Assembly: GCA_037951165.1 (NCBI GenBank)
Contig: JBBDHG010000032.1
Location: 9,882,001-9,946,000 of the forward strand
Direction: 5' to 3'
Source: Lophius americanus
Taxonomy: Eukaryota > Chordata > Actinopteri > Lophiiformes > Lophiidae
DNA length: 64,000 bases
The notes under the pieces were generated by a model that made no database searches, was not told where the DNA came from, and saw only the letters and a list, made by a program, of their open reading frames with translations. Made by a program: the position numbers and the translations under genes. This document shows positions 1 to 12,150 of this stretch, piece by piece (the first letter of the stretch is position 1; every line of letters begins with the position of its first letter).

Positions 1-340
1 AGGTTTGCGGTTTTGGGTCATTGTTTCTTGTTTTACTTTCTTGTAAGTAGATCCTCTGTGTCCTCATGTTTCATTTTGCACTTCCTTTCCTTTCTCTTTT
101 CACCTCTCCTTCTGTCTATGGACGTTACCTGATTCCCTGTTCCTCCTTCTTGATTGTAGGAAGTCTCACCTGCCCCGGACATTACCCGTTGTCAATTATA
201 TTTTATTCTCTGCATTCCTTCCTGTTTGCTCAGTTTGTTGTTGAGTGTGTGGATGTCTTCTGTGCCCTCTTTCTGACCTTCCCAGAGCTCCAGGTACGTT
301 GTTTCAAGGGGTGCTATTTAGTTTTTGATCTGTTTTGACT
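1..340. repeat. Probable dispersed teleost repeat, cut by the window edge
   Basis: A pyrimidine-rich stretch with phrases such as 'cacctgccccggacattacc' and 'gtcaatta' that resemble a common teleost repeat I recall, in which lines about Coca-Cola-like CT-rich text are followed by 'cacctgccccgcccattacc'. The 90-residue frame on the + strand is hydrophobic only because the sequence is T-rich, and it is not taken as a gene. Family not named; the assignment rests on memory of the text, not on an alignment. Confidence 0.35.
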
Positions 341-899
341 TTTTTGGTATAGCCATTTTTCACTTTACTTTTCAGAGGATCAAACAGAAAAAAGTAATGT
401 GACTGATTACTTTCAGGGTTACTTCACTGCTAATATGGAAATAAAGACACAAGAGCAATAAATACTTTTACTCTGCTCAGTGTTTTTATGAGAACAGAAT
501 CAGACAATAGCTAATTAAAGTGCATAACACAAAGAACCCACACTGTAGTTTGGTTCACAAAGCAAACATAGATTATTTGTCTTTCACACGGCAAGCAGAA
601 AGTGCTCAGTCACATTTTGATTAGTCAGGTGTCCATTTACTGAATTAATATAAAGAAGAATGAAAGGAGATGAAGGCCATAAAGCAAGTTCAGGTAGTGC
701 ACCTGCCAATTCCAGATTAAAGTATCGGGCAACAGAATATTATTGTCACAAAGTGCACACCTACAATTTAAGGTCACAGAACATCGCTTAGACAGCAAAA
801 TGATAATTTGATTTTTTCACAATAAAACTTTTGTGTGTAGGCTAGCCACCATGGGGAAAACCCAAAGATGGTTTGGATACATGCTAGATACATCCCAAA

Positions 900-2235
900 A
901 AGGGGAAGGACTTGCTCCATGTTGTCATCGGACTTTCTGCTACGAGATGAGTAAAGTACGTCCTCCATAACTGAACAGCCGTTCAACTGGATCACTAGAG
1001 GGCAGTGTAGTACTTTAATTGAGGAATAGCAGCCTAAACCCATTTATAGAATACATGCTCTACAGAGTATCATCGAGAAACCGCCGAACCTCTTCCTCCG
1101 CTGTATCAGTCCTGTTTGTCTTAACAAACAAAATTAAATGCTCATCTGATCCATCAGTCTCCGAAGTGATTCATTTCAGCTGCATTAGGTGCCCTGGATT
1201 CCAAAGATGTCACCTCAAGAACCACCGTTTTGCAGATATCCTCTTTCTGCCCTGATGGGAGCAAACACAAGCAAAACTTTCGTATGGTGGTCGTTGCCAT
1301 TTCTGCATCATGGCTGCTCAACATGGCCCCAAAGAGGAACTCAGGTGCCTCAATGACTGCAGAAGTGAGGTGTAATGTGTAGGTCACGTGTAGCAGTCTG
1401 TCAAAGAGCTTAGATTCAAGTTTTGGGATTGTTGGAATGAGGAAGCTAAGAAAGCACTTGTTCTCCCCCTGTAGAAAATCAATGGACTAAGCAAGTGGCT
1501 GTAACACAGAAACATATCCTGAGAGAAGTCATCTCATTAGGATGGAGTCGGGTCACTCAGAGCCTACTGCAGATGTCACCCAGCTGATCTTCTGGAAGTC
1601 CAGTCTGGTTAGAGCTCCATCTTGTAAGACATGGAACACAAACCCACATGTTGGCCACACATCTTTGAAGAGGGTATGGAAAACATGTAGCTCCTCATCC
1701 CCTTAATCTCCAGAACTGTATTCATATCCAAGAAACGTATTCCATCATCCAACTCGTCTGTTGCTGCCTCCTCGGTTTCAAATTCACACAAACCCTTAAC
1801 AAAGTTACCCCTGTTGTATGTAATGGTTGTCCTTACTGTTTGTTGTACTTTGTACTCTGCATGTATCTCACAGATTTTCGCAGTAAGGACATCGAAAGTG
1901 TACCGTCCCGTCACTCGTGTACTGGCCAATGCCGCGGACCTCCTCTGCAGAGCCTCCTCCTCAATCCAGTGGCATGGCATGTCAGAGAAGCTTTTGTTAG
2001 TCGACAATTCTGCTGCTGTACACACATGTGTCAGTTTCTAAAGGGCTGCAGTCAAGGTTTCTTTCATGGCAGCAAATTCTCTCTTAATCTGCTGGACCAG
2101 TGTTTTTCTGTGTATGACTGATTTGCCACCACTGAATCCCTCTATGAGCATTTTGTATGACAGCTGCTGAACTAAATATAACGACAAAACATTGTCAATA
2201 GTCTTTTGACTGTACTCTGGGATGTTGACTATTAA
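900..2235 (-). pseudogene. Decayed hAT-superfamily transposase (ZBED-like)
   Basis: Read on the minus strand, frames from about 2235 down to 900 keep the order of a hAT transposase. The longest open piece (2025-1609, 138 codons) carries a 'CHWIEEEALQRRSAALAS' block followed by a 'TGRYTFDVLTAKICEIHAEY' block. In hAT proteins these lie in the RNase-H-like catalytic core, after the region reading 'KTLVQQIKREFAAMKETLTA', which is in the same frame just upstream. That frame has an in-frame stop near 2041. The C-terminal dimerisation region is still visible around 1000-900, where a degenerate version of the 'PVERLFS...VLTPRRNRLSDEHFE' type of motif can be read. Several stops and frame changes separate the pieces, so it cannot make a transposase. 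No terminal inverted repeats or 8-bp target duplication were identified. Confidence 0.75.
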
Positions 2236-2324
2236 CTATTCAACTGTATCCAAAAATTTGATGACAGCATTAACATTAATAAATAAATTGTAACAATTAT
2301 TATTAAATTGACTGTACTTAATTG

Positions 2325-2540
2325 TGTTTTTCCAGTCCAGACGACTTCTCGAAGCGCTTTTACAACACAAGCCAACAGTCACCCATTCACACACACATTC
2401 ATACAATTACAGAGGCTGCCATGCATGCTGCCTCCTGAGCATCAAGAGAAGTAACCATTCATGCCATCATTCACACACCAATGAAACAGCAATTGGGAGC
2501 AATGTGAGGTTAAGTACTTGCTGAAGTACACTTCAACATT
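2325..2540 (-). repeat. tRNA-derived SINE, 5'-truncated copy
   Basis: Reverse complement of the body of the SINE at 2779-3086. Shared text includes 'gaggctgccatgcatgctgc', 'catcattcacacaccaatga' and 'attgggagcaa'. The copy stops before the tRNA-like head, so the Pol III promoter is missing. It lies head to head with the more complete copy about 240 bp away. Confidence 0.75.
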
Positions 2541-2778
2541 ACCAGGGGAGTTATTAGTGTTGTTATTATCATTTCATTATCATTTCAAAAGAAATATCCC
2601 CATCTGTAACTGATGTGTCAGGTCTATGGACCATAGTCAGCTAAACATCACTTTCCTGCACTGATGCCAGAGACATCAAGGGCATCAGAGCTGACTTAAA
2701 TGAGTGGGAAGGATGATAATCACTTTATTTTATAACTTACCAATACGTGTATCATCCAGCAAACATTGTGCACATTGT

Positions 2779-3086
2779 GGGTGACGGTGGCTCAGTTGGT
2801 GGAGTGGTTGTCCACTTGAAAGTCAGTGGTTCGATCCCTGGCCACTAAAGTCCACATGTCGAAGTGTCCTTGAGCAAGATACTGAACCCCAAGTTGCTCC
2901 CAATGGCTGTTCCATTGGTGTGTGAATGATGGCGTAAATGGTTACTGCTCATGATGAGCATGTGTGAATGTGTGAATGTTAGTGTCAATGGGTAAATGCT
3001 GACTCACATTGTAAAAGCGCTTTGAGTAGTCAAGTAGGCCAGAAAAGCGCTGTATAAGTACAGTCCATTTACTATTTACCATTTAC
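2779..3086 (+). repeat. tRNA-derived SINE, near complete (AFC-like)
   Basis: The 5' head is tRNA-like: an A box 'tggctcagttgg' at 2788-2799 and a B box 'ggttcgatccc' at 2828-2838, both at consensus and about 40 bp apart as in a Pol III internal promoter. The body 'cgaagtgtccttgagcaaga' and 'ccccaagttgctcccaatgg' is that of a widespread percomorph SINE (the AFC family of cichlids is the closest I recall). The 3' part ends 'aaaagcgctgtataagtaca'. Best preserved SINE in the window. Confidence 0.85.
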
Positions 3087-3328
3087 ACATTCAAACAGAT
3101 GGTAACCTTTGTCTAGTAGAATTAAGAATTAAACAAGGTTCAACATCTATGGGCGATACACTGATAGACACACACAGAAACTATCAAGACTGTAGCACTA
3201 TTGTCAGAATTACATGATGCTGCATCACAAAAAAATATCACATATCTGCCGTAACCGTCTGTACTGTATTACTAAATAATTCATTCTCAAATAACGGTCA
3301 CAAATATTCATGATACCACAAAGAAAGT

Positions 3329-3359
3329 CATTATGCCTGATGTGTCATCAGGCATAATG
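3329..3359. repeat. Perfect 14-bp hairpin
   Basis: Left arm 'cattatgcctgatg' (3329-3342), 3-base spacer 'tgt', right arm 'catcaggcataatg' (3346-3359). The arms pair without a mismatch. No flanking element recognised. Confidence 0.9.
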
Positions 3360-5640
3360 GCACCGTTGGATCACTGAATAAAATATAACCTGTTAGAGTA
3401 CAAATATGAAATAAACAGATAGATGTCCTCGAGACGATTAATATTCACCAAAGTTTTTACTAAATCCCAGCAGTTCAGAAATTAATTTTTTTTTCTATTA
3501 CAGAGAATTTTTTCTATTCATTTCATTGCTCCATGGTCCGCTTCTCACATATCCATTGTAGGAGTTTTCAGTTGTGGACCGATAAAGGACTTTGATCATT
3601 CAGGTGCAGCTTAGATATTGTGTCCTTTTAAAGGCTACTATGACTGAAAATGGGCGAGAAATGCTGGTTTAGGAGAATTCTGGGCTGGTAGAAAGGACAT
3701 TTTGAAATATGATATGCGCTCATATATACCTGTAGGAGAGATATACTGTACACTATACGTTTGTCAGAACTGTAACTCCTGCCAAGAGATAAATATTACC
3801 CATACATTCATGCATCATATCTGAAGTTAATATAGGTATCAAAAATAAAGTAAATTAACACTTTCAAAGTTAGGAAGGAAGGAGAACGTTACAAAGAAGC
3901 AGTAATATTATCGTATTGACCAGCAACAGTGTTGGAATAATGATTAATTAATAATAATCAGAAGTTTATTACTCTGGAAATGTGTTGAATGCCAAAATAA
4001 CAGATATGTACACCCCTTCCTCAGCCTCATTAGGGGTGTATGTGTCTTCCTCAAGCATGGCTGCTCTACCAGAGGCCTGGTTGTTTGATGGTTCTGTGCA
4101 GTATCTCAGCACTCAGACACCGGAACCTTTCTATTGACCAACTGCTGGAGACAGCAAACTAGCCACCACAGGGGCACTCTCTAGAGTTGTAACCTTTGAC
4201 CTCATCCGTAAATCTTTCATGGATTATGTTTGCAGGGGCATGGATGAGCTCATAGGTGTCACTGATGGTGGCATTTGGGATGGGCTCTTCACTTCTTCCA
4301 GCATCTAGATAGGACTTTGTCAATGGACTTATATATTTAGTTTTAGTTTTTTAGTTCTTTCTCTTCCCCAGCTCGGTTTATGCTGCAGTTCTGACTGGTG
4401 GCGTGGTATCAATGTCTAAAACTTTTCTCCTATACTGTTGTCTTTCCCCCATACTGCTTAGTTGTGTATCCATGTTGTTGGAGCCTCTCATTCTCTCACA
4501 TATACATCATACAATCTCTCTCCTTAGGTCTGCTGTTGTAGTAACATTCCATCGATTCCAGGTTCAAAGCCTCCAGTAAAGGAAGACCCTTACTGGAGGC
4601 CTGTTCCAACAGGGACTTGAACTAACAAGCTTGGTGTAACAAAGGCTGAAATTTACTGCACTAGGCCAATGAGAGTATGCAAATCCAAAAATGTGATTTG
4701 TCACTATCTTTTATACTACAATCATTCAGTAACAGACCGATCACAATGTGAGGACGGATGAGAATAAAAGCAGCATAAAGAACCTGCTTCTCTACTTTTT
4801 ATGCTGGCAAAAAACTCATTTTGTGTGATCAGTGATTATAAAGATTTGCCGGAGTCCGCATGTCTACCTGCCTAGCCCAGAAGTGGAATAGTGATGTTGA
4901 AAATGAATAGAAAAAACTCTGTAATCCAAAAAAACGTTCTTCATCTTTATATATCTCCTTTTCCACCTTTCTTCTCAGCACAGTCAACCTGACTAGATTT
5001 TACTGGCTTGTATAGGTGTTAAAAGTTGTTTTCTTGAGAACAATATTTTGACCCTTTCTTATAGTTCCCATGATGTGTGTGTCACTGTTAATGACAGTGT
5101 CTCATAGCGAGAGACTGTGAGTGAATGAGACATGCATACATTTGATAATGATGACCTATGGTTAAGAAGTGTGCAACAATCTCAGTCTCAAGGGAGAGCA
5201 TTTGACATGCCCTGGACGCCCTTTGATTCCTGCCAGCTTCAATTAAACGCATGCTGTTTGTAGTTTTAGAGCCTGTAGCTCCACTAATCGGATGTGTGTC
5301 TGTATGAATGAGGGAATTAGTGTTTGTGTGAGCCATCATGTGCACTGGTAATTGTGTTTGTGTGTTGGTGTGTTTGCAAGGAGTCTTCCGGCTGATGCAC
5401 TCAGGCCTGGCAGGTTTGTTAAACTGATCTTTTCAAAAAGTTTTCTTTCTCTGGCCTCCAGAGAGTTCTTTGGGTTCATCACATTCCCTTTTGTTGTATC
5501 GTTGACATTCTATAGTCACACTTTCGTATTCATTATCAAACACAATACTTACTGCTTGATTAGTTGAAATTGAAAGAACTTTTTTCTTATTCTTATAGGG
5601 TATTCTGTAATTAGCATAGGGCTGATAAATTTAAAAAAAT
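3360..5640. other. Gene-free stretch
   Basis: No coding region or RNA gene recognised. It holds a short hairpin at 4569-4600 (arms 'gcctccagtaa' and 'ttactggaggc', 10-base spacer). The frames in it are short and show no family motif. Confidence 0.5.
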
Positions 5641-6264
5641 AGAGCTGGACCGATCGATCGGCTTCAGGATGCCTAGTTTGATGAAATCGGCAAATGGCCG
5701 AGTAGAATCAGTTGGGGCCCATTTGGTGCATGTTGGTGCAAGCAAAGCAGAAAATACAAAGCTTGCAATTTGTAACACCATTAAGGACAAAACAAGCAGG
5801 AACAACCCCGAAAATGTTCGGTACAACAAAATTAATGACATGCTTCACATTTAATCACTCAATTAATTATATATGCTAACGTTAGCTGACAGGCTAAAGC
5901 CAGTAGGAGGTCAGACCCAGCCACAAGCCCTGAGGTCCCTGAATAAAGCCAATATATAGTTGAGTGTTCGAGGCTTATAATGTTTCATTTTCTCTTTGAA
6001 ATGTCATACAATTGGTTGAAGAAATGCACCACGGGGAGGACAAAGGGCTTCTTCAGGTAAGGAATACATACACAATGTCGACCAGCATTAATTCTACTGT
6101 AATCCTTCATTATAAGAGCACATAAAATACAGTACTCTTTATGATTTTAAAACTTTAAAGAAAAAAAATTGGAATTGGTCAGAATTTGGATAAGCAGATT
6201 CCAATTTATAATTTTTTTTATAAAAATCGGTGATCGCCCAAGAAAATTACAATTGGTGCACCTT
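5641..6264. mobile_element. Possible non-autonomous hAT-type element
   Basis: The left end 'agagctggaccgatcgatcg' and the right end, whose reverse complement begins 'aggtgcaccaattgtaattt', resemble the two ends of a common teleost DNA element that starts 'agggctgcaccgat'. The inside includes the 'aaatcggcaaatggccga' and 'aaaaatcggtgatcgccca' phrases I associate with it. The ends match only imperfectly and no target-site duplication was found. No transposase frame lies inside. Confidence 0.45.
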
Positions 6265-7284
6265 TATGAAAAAAATATGATTTTTCCCGGCTTAATATGT
6301 GATTTGTATACCTCTAATATAAAAATGATGCGGAAGATAATCATTTGTGTGTCAACATATATTATTCTAAAATAATTATTTATCATGAGCATATCTCAAA
6401 AAAAATAATTTACTTTGATCAGCAGATGTGCCTTTTGACATTGTGACTTCTCTACTGATTAAATATTGTTTTATTTCTTTGGAGGTGTTATTTTTATGTT
6501 GAGCCATAATGATGGTCATGTTATCTATAGCATATCTGTTAAACTGTAGATTCTGATATTGGACATATATTAACATATTTTGAATTCTAAGCTCAATTTA
6601 TTTGTTTATGATTTCCATGGAAACAAGGCAGTTGATTTTTTTTTTTAGATGACTCAGAGTCATCAGGCTCATATTCTCCATATCACATTTTAAAAATAAC
6701 ATACATATTTATTGTCACCAAAGTAAATGAAGGTGTTTCATACACTGATGGTTGGTTTTCCCCTTCTTTGAGGGATCTGTTCTGATCCCCAGAAGATTGT
6801 GGTTTACTTAAGACTTTGTGTTGGTGTGTGAGAGTGGAGAGACAGCTGGTGTGTCTCAGCGTGTGAGAGTCTTCAGGGTAAAAGACATCCTTAGAGCTCA
6901 ACAGGAATCTGCTTAAACTCTCCTTTAAACTAACCAAGCACTTCCTCTCAGCTACAGTGCACTTTAATGGGCATGAGGGTATCAAACTGCGCTTCAGTCC
7001 CAGGTATTCACTCTTTTTGGTTATCTGGTTATTTATTCCAAATCTGGACGTTCTTCATCAGAATTATTCGGGCCATAAAGCTTATTTGAGATATATTGTT
7101 TCAATTAGTATACATGATCTTAAATCAAGAATTCCATCCAGTTTATGATTTGTTGAAAATGCAGTCGTGGCCAGGCTGCTGTACGTCTGTTTTTACCGAA
7201 CACCTCTGCCAGAACCTCTTTACCACCTGCACATCAGAGGAATATGTCATCTCCAGAAGACTACGGTTTATAGATTATGTTCTG

Positions 7285-7317
<33 letters not shown>

Positions 7318-9040
7318 TTTAAATCATTAAATATTTGCATAATGATATGATTGTACTGAATTCCCACAGGAGGGCAGTGTCTTGACTTCTTAATGGAGAA
7401 GACAACAGGCATGAGCCAGAGTGACTCTCCACTAGTTGAGGTCCTTTGTCGGGTCGTCACTAGAATCTTTAAAGTTGCACCTTGGTCCTGCCATTTCCTT
7501 TCAGTCTGCCAGTGAAACAGATATCTGTAAAGAAGGGACTTTGGTTAGCATGCATGAGTATTTGTAAGTCAGCATTTCATGTTTAGACATTTTATGTTCT
7601 GTTGATTGTGTTGTTGACCTGCTCAACTGTTTCGCAATGAATAGCGTGGTAAGACATCCCTGGTCCAACTGTCAACTGTCCCCCAACCAAGGTGTCAATA
7701 AAGAAGTTGCACCAAAGCTCTGAGTAAATAATGATCTCTCTAACCAGAGTCCCATGGTAGATGAGGAACTGGCTATTCTCATTCAGTCTTTGAATAAGGC
7801 AATAATAATAATGGTAATACTAACATTATGTCATATTTATACCAAGTTGAAAACCAAGAGTCACTCAAAAACCTGGTTATAAAGATAAATTAACACAGGA
7901 TCGCCTCAATGTACATATTCGACCGACGTGTGCACGATACTTGTGGTCAGCAGCTCAAACAACAAATGTAAGTATGTGGCTGATCATTGTAGGTAAATTC
8001 TCCAATCTCAAACTCATTGAGGCCGGTCAACTCATTCCATCTCAGAGGAGAGAAACACAGAAGAAAGGTAAGATGTGGAAAGTCAGAAGATGACATGATG
8101 AAACTGACTCTCTGAATAAAGAAGGAAATAGATAAATATGGAATCATAACTAGTTGAGTTTAAAGGCTGTAAAAACTTTCTGCTTAATGAGCATGTCTTT
8201 CGTTTTCATTCTTAAAATGGCTAAACATCTGACAAATCCTCCCTAAATATTGTCACACTGTTGTGCGGTTCTTTCAGCTGACCTATGAGGTTTTTTTTGC
8301 CTGTCTTATTTTTGTATGTACACCTGTCCTTATCTCTGGTTTCCATTGACAGTTGGTTGGACTGAGTCCGTCTCACTGAGCTGCTTATCGGTCTCCACTT
8401 GTTTATGAGGATTTTGGTGAACGCTGAAGTATGTTGTGGCAAGTACAAAAGAAACATCAAATAAACAAAGCCCTGGGATTATTGAAGAGCTCAACAATGT
8501 CCTTTATTGCTTATAATTCCATCCTGTCTTTTTCAAGAGAAAGGGCTAGTTCTGTTTTTAAAGACTTTCACATTAAAGATCCATTAAATACTGTTATTTT
8601 CATTTTTGTCGACATGATATGTAGAATTGGAAAAAGAAATGCACACTAGGTAGTGGCTACAAATGACTTAAGCAGAATGTATGATGTGGTTAAGATAATT
8701 TAATTAGTGATTAGACCCTTTAAACCATAACTGGACCGCTTAGCTCTCCTGAAGTTGTGTTAGCAATTTTTGGCAGATCATCTCTATTTTCTTCCAGAGA
8801 TGAGCTTTTTCATCTTCTCATCTCATCTTTCTCATTTCTGACATCTCTAGATAATTTATACATTTTTTTGAAGATGGGAGCACCTCACCACCATAGGATT
8901 CTCTTTCTTTTATTTCAATCAAATTAGAAAAATGATTATCGTATGTTGATAACTGTCCAATATGGAGAGATGGAAGACCAAAACTTAATCTAGGACAGTA
9001 TTCCAAAGTTTATTTTTATTAAGTTACTTCAGCATGCCTG
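6265..9040. other. Gene-free stretch
   Basis: No gene recognised. Apart from the hexamer array at 7284-7317, nothing in it has a recognisable family. The 100-codon minus frame at 6985-6683 shows no known motif and is treated as chance. Confidence 0.5.
7284..7317 (+). repeat. (GCAGGA)n microsatellite
   Basis: Just over five hexamer copies without interruption. It accounts for the GAGAGA- and PAPAPA-type peptides in the overlapping frames, which are not genes. Confidence 0.95.
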
Positions 9041-9119
9041 ACGTTTGCAAGACTCAAAGGTAAACAAGAAAGGCCCCTAAACTGTAAAAGCAATGACCCT
9101 GATTGAAATCCTCATATTA

Positions 9120-9455
9120 AAGTTCTGTCTTTTCCGTCAAAAAAGTTCCCCAAAGTGTAATACACGATTTGCACAGGACTGATCTCCTTGAGGCGATTCA
9201 TAGGTTCCAAATTCGGACTAAATTAGACTTACTTTGGAGAAAGTATGGCTCAGACTTTTATAGATAAAGCTGCCCATAGTGCCAGAACTATAAAACCAAA
9301 TAAATCCAGTTCTTCCTCATACAAACGTCTATGTGGGTGTAAAATTTGAAAATGATCCCTGAAATACTTTTTAACTTATGCTTTAACATAATCAATCTGA
9401 CGCGGATGCGACGGACAGGGCCGTGGCAATGACACTTCCATAATATCTCCAACGA
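9120..9455 (+). repeat. Unclassified interspersed repeat, family A
   Basis: Contains the family phrases 'tccttgaggcgattcatagg', 'ggactaaattagac', 'ccagttcttcctcata', 'gtctatgtgggtgt' and 'ttccataatatctccaacg', shared with copies at 15.5-16.1 kb and 58.3-59.0 kb. No coding potential or terminal repeats recognised. Confidence 0.65.
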
Positions 9456-11330
9456 CTATCCTAATTTATTTGATTACAGGAGCAATCCGCAACACTAGTC
9501 GTGATAATATTTTAATTTTGTAATTAAAGGGTAATAATAAAATGTAATTATGGAAGGAAGGTCATCAATTGAAAATAGTTACAAGGTCTGCAACTATGCA
9601 CATGTGCTATGAATTATATACATTCATCAATTTGTACAGAAAATGATATTGTAAGGGATCTGAAAACACATTTACTTGACTTTTAAAGAATAACATTTCA
9701 CTTTATCACCACAAAGCCTTGTACTGTTTTTTTTTCAGTATTTGCGACCACCTGAACCTCTAACTAGACACAAAGGTTTGACTTCAGACTGCTAATAGCC
9801 CTGGAGCCTTTGAGTCTGCATACTGGAGGTTTGGTGCCGGGAAAAATAAAAAACCTATTGCAAAATCCATTAATAAGGTGAATTCTGTTTTCTCTTTTCA
9901 TAATATCATATTGTGGTTGACGCACACGCACACTCCTCTCTTCTCCTTGAGACAAACATCTAACAATAATCGTGCATTTAGATAATGGATCACCTCCCTC
10001 ACTGGCTCGAAAAACATCAAGGCAAAAATGAGGAAGTTGGAATGTGGGCGCAGATGTGAGAAGAAGGATTGATGGGGGTATTGCTAGAATTTAAAATCAT
10101 CCGCTAGATTAAAATGGTATTGGGTTGCAGGAGTGTGGGCGACCTTCTTGCACCGAAACCTCGATGCAAATATTGGAATAATCTACATGAGTGCTCCATA
10201 CCCTAACGGCCTGATATATTCAAGGATTTAATAGCCTACTTTCCTCCAGACTCACCTCAAAAAAGCAGAGGAAGAAAGGCACCTAGGGAGAGGAGGGGAT
10301 AAGGGTAAAGAAAGGAAGAAACAGATACAGAATAGAGCTAGGAGCAAATTCAGCCTTTAATTTGCAAACCATAAGCAAATTATGGTTACACAATATCTTC
10401 CTTCGTGCCAGCAGCTTGTTATGCAGTTTGTTTTGGCTTCCTTGCATTTCCTCCCTGCAGTCCACATGGTAGGCCCGACACCAGAGCCTCCTCTCTGACT
10501 GAGGGCAAAAAGACACGGGGAGTCAGGAAGGAGAACGCGATAATGACACAAACGGATCCAAGAACACAATCAGTGGATGGGGCGAAGTTCTCGATGCAGT
10601 AATAAAACGAAGTTGGTTTGCAGTTATGATAATCCTTCAGGAAGGCTCTCCAAGTCTTTACCATTGAACAGTGGAAAATATGCAAAGGTTACCTCACATC
10701 AAAGCCAAATAAAGGGGTAGCGAAGAAAGATTGGGTGCTGATTGAAGGAAGTGATTTGAATGGTAATACAGTTAATCCTTTTTCAAGTTAATCCATTCTC
10801 CTTTTTCTTTCTGGCTGAGGTGTTTAATGCTGCAGACTAAAAGTGCTTCGGAGAACATCAGAGACATTTACAAATAGACACATGGCATACACCCTTACTC
10901 CACAGTTACCTAAGCGATTGTGAGGTAGGGGAGACTCGTTAATCATGTCAAGCCAACGTGGAGACAGAAAGCACAGAAGCAAGTAAAATGGGAAGGAACT
11001 AGGTTCCTTCCCCTGGCCTCATCAGACAATTGCGAATTTGATGGAGCGCGTTTGCCCGTATGCATGTTGGTGAAATTAACGCTTGAAGACTAGGCTGTGA
11101 TGAATCGATGATCACACACTTAAAAAGTAAGTACTAAATGATTTTAAAGGAAAATTTCAACAAAAGAAACTTTATTTGTATCGTGATGGAATCAACGCAG
11201 AGCCTTCATGTAAACAGGATAACTCAAAAACCATTATATGGAGTGTTTACAAATTTTCTATCTATATAGAACCTTAGTGTGAGCACTTAGTGAGATTGAC
11301 AATCCAGTTCAATCCTGCAATCCCGGTCAA
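9456..11330. other. Gene-free stretch
   Basis: No gene or named repeat recognised. Overlapping minus-strand frames at 10283-10685 have no recognisable motif. Confidence 0.45.
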
Positions 11331-11334
11331 TCCA

Positions 11335-11475
11335 GTTCTTCTGCAAGAACTTGATTGACGGAAGGGTTGTTTCGGGCCATACTTTCTCCAACGTTGAGCC
11401 AATTTAATCCAATGAAAAAGACTGTTTTTTGGAAATAACTTCAAATCTAATTTGATCTTTTACTTTTATTTTTCT
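11335..11475 (-). repeat. Family A fragment
   Basis: Reverse complement contains 'gttggagaaagtatggcccg', close to 'tggagaaagtatggctcag' at 9236 in the family A copy there, next to the 'ggattaaattgg' phrase. Short and degraded. Confidence 0.5.
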
Positions 11476-11614
11476 GGCACATGTCTTGCAGTCTATTGTT
11501 CCCTATGTTCACCAAAAACATATTTAAAAGGCAAGTCCGAAGGGTTGTTATCTTGTCTGCCACATATGCAAAAATCTATGTCCTAGTTTCACCAAACTTT
11601 GCTCTCACTATAAA

Positions 11615-12150
11615 TGTTGGGGGGCTTTGCTGGAGGAGGTGCAGCAATCCTCCAACGATCAGAAGGTCAGTTGTTCAATTTTCAGCTCCATTTATTTATC
11701 ATTGTGTCCATCAGTCCATAGTCATCTTTTGACCTGAGTACATCTCCCAAAATTATACAGACTACATTCACCAAGAAATGACAGTGTCTGAGGGATGATA
11801 ATCATGTCCACCACTTGTCCGATGATTTGTAGTTTCGACAACTTTACACTGGCCATTAAGTTTGGACGGCTGTATTTTTGGACCTAGCTACTGTGAGATC
11901 ACCTCTTCAATTCTCAGTCTTTACAATCTTTATCACAGTGTCCTTGAGCAAGATATTGAATCCCAGGTTGCTCTCAGTGGGTGTGTGAGGGATTTCTTGA
12001 AGCGTTACCCTCTTGATGAGCGGGTGGTGCCACTCTATGAATGCATAAGTGACGAAATAAATCACTGAATGATGATGAACGATGAATCATGTTGTAAAGT
12101 GGTTTAAGTTACGCTGACTACAATGGTCCAATATATGTGCAGTCCATTTT
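11615..12150 (+). repeat. Degraded SINE-related sequence
   Basis: 'agtgtccttgagcaagatat' and 'aggttgctctcagtgggtgt' (11938-11990) are a diverged SINE body, and the segment ends 'atatgtgcagtccattt' like the SINE 3' end. A tRNA-like head may survive at 11630-11690 ('agaaggtcagttgttcaatt'). The two parts are separated by unrelated text, so this may be two insertions. Confidence 0.5.

Noticed and set aside
2788..2838. tRNA gene suggested by perfect A and B boxes
   Set aside because: No cloverleaf-sized tRNA follows. The boxes are the promoter of a SINE whose body continues for 250 bp. The same applies to 30428-30483.
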